A stretch of DNA of 8,029 nucleotides from Giesbergeria sp. (GTDB lineage Bacteria; Pseudomonadota; Gammaproteobacteria; Burkholderiales; Burkholderiaceae_C), in the NCBI GenBank assembly GCA_030690515.1, contig JAUYGP010000004.1, positions 1 through 8,029 on the forward strand, read 5' to 3'. The translations under genes and the position numbers were made by a program. Below the pieces are notes generated by a model. That model had not been told where the DNA came from and ran no database searches. It worked only from the letters and a program-made list of their open reading frames with translations. This document shows positions 1-5,530 of this stretch, in pieces; within the stretch, counting starts at the first letter, position 1; every line of letters begins with the position of its first letter.

Positions 1-88
1 CCACACCATTGCGCGCACAGGCATACACCCACCATGGGCTGGCCACACTCGCAGAGGTAGAGGCCGCTGGCACAGCCGGGCTTTCCAT
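1..88 (-). CDS. GIY-YIG nuclease family protein, N-terminal fragment
   Basis: Only the first 29 codons lie in the window; the gene runs off the left edge. The start is ATG at 88-86, supported by a good Shine-Dalgarno AAGGAG at 102-97 with an 8-nt spacer. After a short Ala/Ser/Pro-rich, low-complexity N-terminus comes PWWVYACARNGV. This matches the opening beta strand of small GIY-YIG proteins (typically W-[WY]-V-Y-L-L-x-C-x-x-G-x-LYTG), where the Tyr of VY is the first Tyr of the domain. The defining YIG/YTG motif would be just outside the window and is not seen. Family members are small single-domain proteins, often annotated as UPF0213 or as endonucleases; most have no known substrate. The gene follows the M42 peptidase on the same strand after a 102-nt gap (89-190) that shows no clear terminator, so read-through from the NAGGN operon is possible. 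The family call is an inference from one short motif. Confidence 0.55.
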   Translation of the reverse strand, partial: MESPAVPAASTSASVASPWWVYACARNGV

Positions 89-190
89 CAACACAACTCC
101 TTGGGGCTTTGAAACCCACGCCGCACGCGGGCATGGCAAGCACCGATGGTACCCATCCCTTGGCGGCCCGCCAGAATCGTGCGTGCTACA

Positions 191-1392
191 TCAGAACCCG
201 TCCGCTTCGGAGGCCAGAAAGGCTTCGGGATCAGGCAACGGCGTGCTGGGCACCTGCATTTCCTCCGGTCGCATCTGCTCGGTGAATCCTTCAAGCGAAC
301 CCATGGACTTGCGGTCACGCCGGGCCACAGGCTCCGACAACATGTAGGCCGTGCTCAGGCGGGCCAGCGCCATGAGCGATTCCTGATGGGTGCGCTCATG
401 GGCATGTGAAGCATCGGCGCCAAAACCGATTAACGCGGTACGGATGTCGTTCCCTGCTTCCACCGCCGCTGCCGAATCCGAACGGTAGAACTTAAAGACA
501 TCGCGCCGATGGTCGATGCCGTACTGTCGCGCCAGACCGATCAGCTTGTGGGTGAGGTGGTAGTCAAACGGGCCCGACATGTCCTGCAGGCAAATGGTCA
601 CAGCGTGTTCATCGGTGTTCTGGCCCGGCGCGGCAATGGCAATATCCAGGCTCACCATCTCGGCAATGTCACCATGCAGCGCCGCCGACGAACCCGAGCC
701 TACCTCTTCGGTGATTGTGAACAAGGGGTGTGCATCCACGGGCAGTGGTAGGCCCGAATCCACCAGCGCCTACAGGCAGCCAGCAAGGCGGCCACGGCAG
801 CTTTGTCGTCCAGATAGCGCGAGGTGATGTAGCCGTTGGGCATCAGCTCTAGCTGCGGGTCAAAAGCGATCCAGTCCCCGACATTGATACCGGCAGCCCC
901 CAACTCACCGGCAGTGCGGGCACGCACGTCCACACGCACTTCCACCTGATCCCAATGCGAGGGCTGGGAGTCCACCTCGCCGCCAAACGCATGGCCCGAT
1001 GTCTTGAGTGGCAAGCAGGTGCCGCGCAACTGGCCGGTATCGGTAAAAATAGTCAGGCGCCCACCTTCGGCAAAACGTGCCGACCAGTGCCCGATGGGCA
1101 CCACACCCAGTCGGCCGTTGGGCTTGATCTCGCGCACCATGGCACCCAAGGTGTCAAGGTGGGCCACGATGGCACGCGCAGGGCGGCTTTCGCGGCCACG
1201 CAGCGTGGCACGGATGGCGCCCCGCCGGGTGATTTCGTAAGGAATACCAATGGCATCGAGCCGCCCGGCGGTGTAACGCACCACACCGTCTGTCAAGCCC
1301 ACAGGGCTGGGGATCGCCATGAGTTGCAGCAGGGTTTCTTCCAGAAAACCTGCGTCGATAAGGGGCAGTGCAGGGAAAGTATCGGTACTCAT
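191..1392 (-). pseudogene. M42-family metallopeptidase of the NAGGN cluster, frameshifted
   Basis: Third gene of the NAGGN trio, a predicted cytosolic dinuclear-metal aminopeptidase-like hydrolase of the M42 family; its role in NAGGN metabolism is not established. It starts at ATG 1392-1390, which shares ATGA with the ngg stop, and has AAGAGG just upstream. The first frame (1392 to about 772) carries AHLDTLGAM (metal-ligand H78 and D80) and YLDDKAAVAALLAACR (bridging Asp about 195). It then goes out of frame and ends at TAG 702-700. The rest continues in another frame from about 769 to the TGA at 193-191, with ITEEVGSGSS (catalytic/ligand Glu pair about 229-230), SLDIAIAAPG (Asp about 250) and SHAHERTH (His cluster about 330-336). 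One base is missing at 769-771: the minus strand reads TGT AG GCG where TGT AGG GCG restores Cys-Arg-Ala. The restored protein would be 400 residues with every expected metal ligand, so the lesion is either recent or a base-calling error in a G run. Confidence 0.88.
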
Positions 1393-3140
1393 GGTGCCAC
1401 CTCTTCCAGTCGCGTATTGGGGAACAACAGATCCACGAAGCGCTGCACCGTGGGCTGGGGCTCATGGTTGGCCAGACCCGGACGCTCATTGGCCTCGATG
1501 ATGACGTAGTCCGGCCCATCCACGGCAGGCACCAGAAAATCCAGCCCCGTGACGGGAATATCGAGCACCCGACTGGCATGCTCGGCGGCGGCGCGCAAGG
1601 CAGGGTGCAGTTCGGCCGTCACATCGTGGATGGTGCCCCCGGTGTGCAGGTTGGCCGTCTTGCGCACAACCAGGGTCTCTTCTAGCGGCAACACATCCTC
1701 CATCTGATAGCCCTGGCCCGCCACGCAGCGCCGGGTTTCTGCATCCATGGGAATGCGCGATTCGCCCCCGGTCGCGGCGGCACGGCGACGGCTCTGCTTT
1801 TCGATCAGCAGAGCAATGCTGGAGTGCCCGTCTCCTACGACCTGCGCTGGACGGCGCACGGCGGCAGCCACCACGCGGTGGTTGATGACCACGATGCGCA
1901 GATCCTGCCCCTCACAAAACTGCTCCAGCAGCACCCGGTCGCCATGTTGGTGGGCCCGCTCGATGGCCACATCCATCTCGTCCACCGAGGTGAGGTTGAC
2001 GCTGATACCCTTGCCCTGCTCGCCGTCCACCGGCTTCACCACAATGGCACCTTGCTCACGCAGGAAGGCCACGTTTTGCACGGTATCACCCGCCAGGGCC
2101 TGCCTCGGCACAAGGAGGCCCGCCATGGCCAGAAGGCGCACCGTGACTCGCTTGTCGGCGCAGCGGCTCATGGCCACTGCACTGGTCAACTCGGTCAGCG
2201 ATTCGCGGCATACCACGCTGCGCCCACCGTGGCTCAACTTGAAATATCCATTCTCTGCGTCAATCACATCAACAAGAATGCCGCGCCGCTGCGCTTCGTC
2301 CATGATGATGCGGGCATAAGGGTTGAGCGCGGCCTCTTCGGCACTGGTCGGCCCCGTAAACAACGGTTCGTTGATGGCATTGCGGCGCTTGACGGCGAAC
2401 ACCTGGATGTTCTGAAAACCCAGCTTGGCATACAGCGCAATGGCCGACTGGTTGTCGTGCATGACGGACAGATCCATGTAGGCTCTCCCCCGCGCCTGGA
2501 AATGCTCGGCCAGGTAGCGCGTCAACGCCTCGCCAATGCCCGGGTGGGTGGCTTGTGGCGCCACGGCCAGGGCCCACAGGCTGGCACCGGGGTTGGCATC
2601 TCCAAAGGCTTCCGCATGGTCCAACCCCATCGCCACCCCAATCACTTCGCCGGAGACATGGTCTTCGGCCAGCACATAGAGCGATTTGCGGTCGGCGCGC
2701 AGGTTCCAGACACGCTTGGGGTCCACGGGCACCATGCGCCGACTGCGGTAAATGGCATTGACCGCCGCCAGGTCGGAACGCGTACGCAGGCGCCGCACCG
2801 TGAAGCCCCGACGCGCCGCACGTGCAGGCTGGTAGCTGTTGAGCATGAGGCGAAAAGCCTCGGACGGATCCACAAAGAGTTGCTGCGGTGCCTGGGCCAC
2901 CACCACGTGGGGCTTGTCCAGATAGAAGGCAATGTCCCGTTCGCCCGCCCGCTCCTGCAGTAGTTCGGCTGCGATCTGCGCCGGGTCGGAAAAGGTGTGC
3001 CCCGCGATCAGACGGCCCCAGCCGCAATCGACCACGGCGTTCGTGGTCGGTGCGGCCACCGGCGTGCGGGCGCCATCCGCCTGCGGAATGACAGGATGGC
3101 GGTCGAGTCGAAGCGCTCGCTGTGCATGTTTGCGAATCAT
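1389..3140 (-). CDS. ngg: N-acetylglutaminylglutamine synthetase (GNAT + ATP-grasp fusion)
   Basis: A 583-residue cytosolic enzyme predicted to acetylate a glutamine and ligate it to a second one with ATP, giving the N-acetylglutaminylglutamine backbone that AsnO then amidates. Residues about 30-110 are an N-terminal region with no recognised fold. About 115-255 is a GNAT acetyltransferase domain: the acetyl-CoA loop is HPGIGEAL at 199-206, and MDLSVMHDNQSAIALYAKLGF at 222-242 is the typical C-terminal GNAT motif. About 285-575 is an ATP-grasp domain of the cyanophycin-synthetase type: VVKPVDGEQGKGI (367-379, Lys369 and Gly-rich loop), VVGDGHSSI (434-442), GLDFL (532-536) and IIEANERPG (547-555, Mg-binding Glu and Asn). 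The ATG at 3140 is chosen because AAGGAGG lies 8 nt upstream; ATGs at 3158 and 3182 are open but lack such a site. The GNAT Q/R-x-x-G-x-G motif is slightly degenerate (Thr198 replaces Gln/Arg). The end overlaps the peptidase start by 4 nt. Assignment follows the conserved trio and the described pathway in Sinorhizobium and Pseudomonas. Confidence 0.93.
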   Translation of the reverse strand: MIRKHAQRALRLDRHPVIPQADGARTPVAAPTTNAVVDCGWGRLIAGHTFSDPAQIAAELLQERAGERDIAFYLDKPHVVVAQAPQQLFVDPSEAFRLMLNSYQPARAARRGFTVRRLRTRSDLAAVNAIYRSRRMVPVDPKRVWNLRADRKSLYVLAEDHVSGEVIGVAMGLDHAEAFGDANPGASLWALAVAPQATHPGIGEALTRYLAEHFQARGRAYMDLSVMHDNQSAIALYAKLGFQNIQVFAVKRRNAINEPLFTGPTSAEEAALNPYARIIMDEAQRRGILVDVIDAENGYFKLSHGGRSVVCRESLTELTSAVAMSRCADKRVTVRLLAMAGLLVPRQALAGDTVQNVAFLREQGAIVVKPVDGEQGKGISVNLTSVDEMDVAIERAHQHGDRVLLEQFCEGQDLRIVVINHRVVAAAVRRPAQVVGDGHSSIALLIEKQSRRRAAATGGESRIPMDAETRRCVAGQGYQMEDVLPLEETLVVRKTANLHTGGTIHDVTAELHPALRAAAEHASRVLDIPVTGLDFLVPAVDGPDYVIIEANERPGLANHEPQPTVQRFVDLLFPNTRLEEVAP

Positions 3141-3148
3141 GGGTTGGG

Positions 3149-3155
3149 CCTCCTT
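3149..3155 (-). promoter_or_regulatory. Ribosome binding site deciding the ngg start
   Basis: AAGGAGG reads on the minus strand at 3155-3149, 8 nt before the ATG at 3140-3138. It touches the last base of the asnO stop codon (TGA 3157-3155), so ribosomes ending asnO are delivered onto the ngg start. An alternative ATG at 3158-3156 overlaps the asnO stop as ATGA and cannot be ruled out, but using it would place this strong site inside the gene. Confidence 0.8.
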
Positions 3156-4930
3156 CATGCGGGAAGATGGGTCTGCAGCCACTGCTCCAGCAGGCCGAGC
3201 TGCCAGAGCTTGGAGCCACGCAGCGGAGTGATGTGGGCCATGGGGTCGGCCAGCAGGCGGTCCACCGTGTCCTGCTGGAACAGGCCGCGCTCACGGGCGG
3301 CACGGCTGGACAGTGCATCGCGCACATTCGCCAGCACATTGCCCTGCAAATATTTGAGTGCCGGTACCGGGAAATAGCCCTTGGGGCGGTCAATCACCGC
3401 AGAAGGCACCACCTGGCGCGCCGCTTCCTTGAGAATGCCCTTGCCGCCGCCCGCCAGCTTGTGCCGCACGGGAATGCGCGCAGCCAGTTCCACCAGTTCA
3501 TGGTCAAGGAAGGGCACGCGCGCTTCCAGGCCAAAAGCCATGGTCATGTTGTCCACGCGCTTGACGGGATCGTCCACCAGCATCACCGTCGTGTCCAGGC
3601 GCAAGGCCTTCTCAACAGGGTCGTCGGCGCCCTCACCAGCGAAATGCGCCCGCACCCAGTCGGCAGAACAATCGCCGGTCAAATACTGCGGCTGCACGGT
3701 CTGCGCATATTCGGCGTGGTCGCGGTCGCGGAAGGCCGCCAGGTAGTCCTGCACGGGCTGGCGGCTGCCCTGCAGGGCCGGATACCAGTGGTAGCCGCCG
3801 AACACCTCGTCGGCGCCCTGCCCGCTTTGCACCACCTTGCTGTGGCGCGAGACAGCTTCCGAGAGCAGATAGAAACCGATGCAGTCATGGCTCACCATGG
3901 GTTCGCTCATGGCCTCGATGGCCTCGGGCAAACGGCGCAGCAGCTCGGCCTCGGGGACAAAAATGCGCTCGTGCACCGTACCAAAGCGCTGGGCAACGAT
4001 CTCGGCATATTCGAACTCGTTGCCCTTCTCGCCCCCCACATCCTCGAAGCCAACGTTATAGGTGCGCATGTTGGACACCCCGGCCTCGGACATCAGGCCC
4101 ACGATCAGGCTGGAATCCACCCCGCCGGACAGCAAGGCCCCCACCGGCACATCGGCCACCAGACGGCGACGCACGGCAGCGCGCAGGGCATCGAGCAGCA
4201 TGTCGCGCCAGTCGTCAAACGAGCGGTTTTCATCCTCGGCAGAACGGGCGTAGTCGAGCGACCAGAAGGTCTGCTCGGTTCGCCGCCCATCGGCCTCGAC
4301 GCGCATCAGGGTGCCCGGCGCCAGCTTGCGCACACCCTGGATCAGGGTATGGGGCGCAGGCACGACGGCGTGGAACGACAGGTAATGGTGCAGGCCCACC
4401 GGATCGATCGAGGTATCAAGCCCGCCGCCTGCCAGCAATGCCGGCAACGTCGAGGCAAAGCGCAGGCCACCGGGCACGTCGGCGTAGTACAGCGGTTTGA
4501 TACCCAACCGGTCGCGTCCCAGCAGCACGCGGCCCGAATCGCGCTCCCACAACGCAAAGGCAAACATGCCGTTCAGCCGCTCAACAAAACGCTCGCCCCA
4601 GGCGTGGTACGCCTTGAGCAGCACTTCCGTATCGCCCTGTGAATAAAAAGAATACCCCTTGGCTTGCAATTCCTTGCGCAGTTCAGCATGGTTGTAAATG
4701 GCGCCATTGAATACCACGCCCAACCCCAGCAAAGGGTCCACCATGGGCTGCTGGGCGGCATCCGACAAATCCATGATCTTGAGTCGCCGGTGCCCAAAGC
4801 CCCGCTCAGGCGCCACAGACAGCCCGAAGCTGTCGGGCCCGCGCCGCTGCTGGTGTTGTGTCATGCGCTCCAGCGCACGGATATCGACGGGCGTACCGTC
4901 AAACCGCAGTTCTCCTGCCAATCCACACAT
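3155..4930 (-). CDS. asnO: NAGGN amidotransferase, asparagine synthetase (class II GATase) family
   Basis: A 591-residue cytosolic glutamine-dependent amidotransferase, predicted to convert the C-terminal carboxylate of N-acetylglutaminylglutamine to the amide that defines the osmolyte. The ATG at 4930 puts Cys directly after Met (MCGLAGELRF), as needed for the N-terminal nucleophile of class II glutaminase domains; an in-frame ATG at 5017 would bury that Cys. Glutaminase landmarks are RRGPDS (29-34), NGAIYN (75-80), SQGDTEVLL (97-105), GMFAFALWE (121-129) and GRDRLGIKPLYY (138-149). The synthetase half has the ATP-pyrophosphatase loop SGGVDSS (268-274) and GQGADEVFGGY (370-380). GGAGGG sits 7 nt upstream of the start. 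It is the first gene of the operon, with a strong predicted promoter and a long structured leader. General asparagine synthetase B is the alternative, but the direct coupling to the GNAT/ATP-grasp gene and the M42 peptidase makes the NAGGN role far more likely. Confidence 0.94.
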   Translation of the reverse strand: MCGLAGELRFDGTPVDIRALERMTQHQQRRGPDSFGLSVAPERGFGHRRLKIMDLSDAAQQPMVDPLLGLGVVFNGAIYNHAELRKELQAKGYSFYSQGDTEVLLKAYHAWGERFVERLNGMFAFALWERDSGRVLLGRDRLGIKPLYYADVPGGLRFASTLPALLAGGGLDTSIDPVGLHHYLSFHAVVPAPHTLIQGVRKLAPGTLMRVEADGRRTEQTFWSLDYARSAEDENRSFDDWRDMLLDALRAAVRRRLVADVPVGALLSGGVDSSLIVGLMSEAGVSNMRTYNVGFEDVGGEKGNEFEYAEIVAQRFGTVHERIFVPEAELLRRLPEAIEAMSEPMVSHDCIGFYLLSEAVSRHSKVVQSGQGADEVFGGYHWYPALQGSRQPVQDYLAAFRDRDHAEYAQTVQPQYLTGDCSADWVRAHFAGEGADDPVEKALRLDTTVMLVDDPVKRVDNMTMAFGLEARVPFLDHELVELAARIPVRHKLAGGGKGILKEAARQVVPSAVIDRPKGYFPVPALKYLQGNVLANVRDALSSRAARERGLFQQDTVDRLLADPMAHITPLRGSKLWQLGLLEQWLQTHLPA

Positions 4931-4937
4931 ATGATTT

Positions 4938-4943
4938 CCCTCC
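4938..4943 (-). promoter_or_regulatory. Ribosome binding site of asnO
   Basis: GGAGGG on the minus strand (4943-4938) lies 7 nt before the ATG at 4930-4928. It supports the start that exposes the catalytic Cys. None of the leader stems described upstream obviously pairs with this site. Confidence 0.8.
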
Positions 4944-4992
4944 AAGGATGGCACTGGCTCCGCACGCAAACCCCGGACGGGAATGCACCCGA

Positions 4993-5005
4993 CCGGATAT
5001 TCCGG
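4993..5005. repeat. Short inverted repeat in the leader
   Basis: CCGGA and TCCGG flank TAT: 5-bp perfect arms with a 3-nt loop, 63 nt upstream of the asnO start. It is short enough to be chance in GC-rich DNA, and is listed because it is the fourth stem in the same leader. Confidence 0.4.
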
Positions 5006-5062
5006 ATGACGGGCCAATGGTAGCGGTCAACAGTGACAGGTGCACCGCCGTAGGAGCGCGCA

Positions 5063-5076
5063 GTAACGGGCGTTAC
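5063..5076. repeat. 14-bp palindrome GTAACG-GG-CGTTAC
   Basis: Perfect 6-bp arms around GG. The 2-nt centre is too tight for a full RNA hairpin, so a DNA operator for a dimeric regulator fits better than an RNA stem, although a shorter stem with a bigger loop is possible. It lies about 110 nt downstream of the predicted asnO transcription start. Confidence 0.6.
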
Positions 5077-5078
5077 CG

Positions 5079-5100
5079 CATGGGGCTTGTATGCCCCATG
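5079..5100. repeat. Inverted repeat CATGGGGC / GCCCCATG
   Basis: Perfect 8-bp arms (5079-5086 and 5093-5100) separated by six bases, extendable by a G-T pair (5078/5101). This would be a stable GC-rich hairpin in RNA on either strand. It starts three bases after the 14-bp palindrome and ends two bases before the next repeat. Confidence 0.7.
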
Positions 5101-5101
5101 T

Positions 5102-5134
5102 GTGCCGAAAAATCCCAATAAATTATTTCGGCAC
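5102..5134. repeat. Inverted repeat GTGCCGAAA / TTTCGGCAC
   Basis: Perfect 9-bp arms (5102-5110 and 5126-5134) with a 15-nt AT-rich centre. On the minus strand this would be the first hairpin of the asnO leader, about 45 nt after the predicted start of transcription. It could equally be a bipartite protein-binding site. Confidence 0.65.
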
Positions 5135-5185
5135 CTTGGCACTCCTGGCGCAATAATCGTGCACACAGGGTTAAAAGATACGATA

Positions 5186-5215
5186 ATTATAACATTAAAT
5201 CATTTACCCCGTCAA
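5186..5215 (-). promoter_or_regulatory. Sigma-70 promoter of the NAGGN operon
   Basis: Minus strand: -35 TTGACG (5215-5210, 5 of 6 to consensus), 18-nt spacer, -10 TATAAT (5191-5186, perfect). The predicted start is near 5179. The DNA upstream of the -35 (5216-5345) is very AT-rich, as expected of an UP element or a site for nucleoid proteins. It is the only near-consensus promoter I found in the intergenic region. Confidence 0.75.
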
Positions 5216-5345
5216 CCCACAAAATCATCAAAAAATAAAACATCCTCATCTTTGTATAAATTTTAATTAGCTAAATTAAATTCATAAAATGCAAATTGCC
5301 GCAATAAAAATGATATTTGTTGATCTATAGGATTACCACATCAAT
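5216..5345. other. AT-rich divergent intergenic core with a TTTAATT/AATTAAA dyad
   Basis: The stretch upstream of the asnO promoter is dominated by A and T (many A-runs such as AAAAAATAAAA), in sharp contrast to the GC-rich flanks. At 5262-5280 it has a perfect 7-bp inverted repeat TTTAATT-AGCTA-AATTAAA. No open reading frame of note is present. A role as UP element, nucleoid-protein (H-NS-like) or activator site is inferred from composition and position only. Confidence 0.55.
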
Positions 5346-5376
5346 CACACGATGGCGGCCAGAAAGACACGTGCTC

Positions 5377-5382
5377 TATAAT
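5377..5382 (+). promoter_or_regulatory. Possible -10 element for the SulP/Usp unit
   Basis: A perfect TATAAT lies at 5377-5382 on the plus strand, with no good -35 at 16-19 bp spacing (the best position reads GGCGGC). If used, it gives a leader of about 140 nt before the SulP start. Dependence on an activator would explain the missing -35, but the match could be chance next to AT-rich DNA. Bases 5383-5530 otherwise hold nothing I can recognise. Confidence 0.3.
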
Positions 5383-5530
5383 GCTGCGACGCACCAACCA
5401 CCGTGCTACGCCTTGTACGCCGCTGCAACGCAACGCTCCTCCCCCCTGGCCCGGCATCCTTGTCGGGTGCACAGACGGCCACCTACTCCCTTGCGCCCAC
5501 GGCACTGCCTTGGCGGCGCCCTGTTTGCCC

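Larger units (their letters stand above)
4931..5179 (-). promoter_or_regulatory. Long structured 5' leader of the NAGGN operon (predicted)
   Basis: If transcription starts about 7 nt after the -10 box, the asnO mRNA has an untranslated leader of about 249 nt. The sequence shows four inverted repeats in this stretch (5134-5102, 5100-5079, 5076-5063, 5005-4993), the first three almost touching. No U-run follows any of them on the minus strand, so they do not look like ordinary intrinsic terminators. I recognise no known riboswitch class. The leader could be a regulatory RNA element or the repeats could be protein operators. Structure and function are inference; the repeats themselves are plain in the sequence. 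Confidence 0.5.

Noticed and set aside
766..775. Programmed -1 frameshifting as explanation for the split peptidase
   Set aside because: A -1 shift would restore the frame, but there is no slippery heptamer of the X XXY YYZ type and no obvious downstream pseudoknot; a lost G in a G run is simpler.
1824..2963. 379-codon plus-strand open frame opposite ngg
   Set aside because: Antisense shadow of the GNAT/ATP-grasp gene with no recognisable motif or ribosome binding site.
3122..4642. 506-codon plus-strand open frame opposite asnO
   Set aside because: It is the antisense shadow of a well-supported gene in GC-rich DNA; its translation is rich in His, Gln and Arg and shows no domain.
4931..5017. 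Upstream in-frame ATG of asnO at 5017
   Set aside because: It would put 29 residues before the catalytic Cys that must be N-terminal; the 4930 start has a good ribosome binding site.
5137..5152. Sigma-54-like element TGGCAC-N5-GCGCA on the plus strand
   Set aside because: The GG/GC spacing fits, but the TT of the -12 element is replaced by GC and it lies almost 400 nt from the SulP start.
4861..5166. 101-codon frame in the asnO leader that overlaps the asnO start
   Set aside because: No Shine-Dalgarno before its ATG, no protein-like sequence, and a 70-nt out-of-frame overlap with asnO. A leader peptide role cannot be supported.
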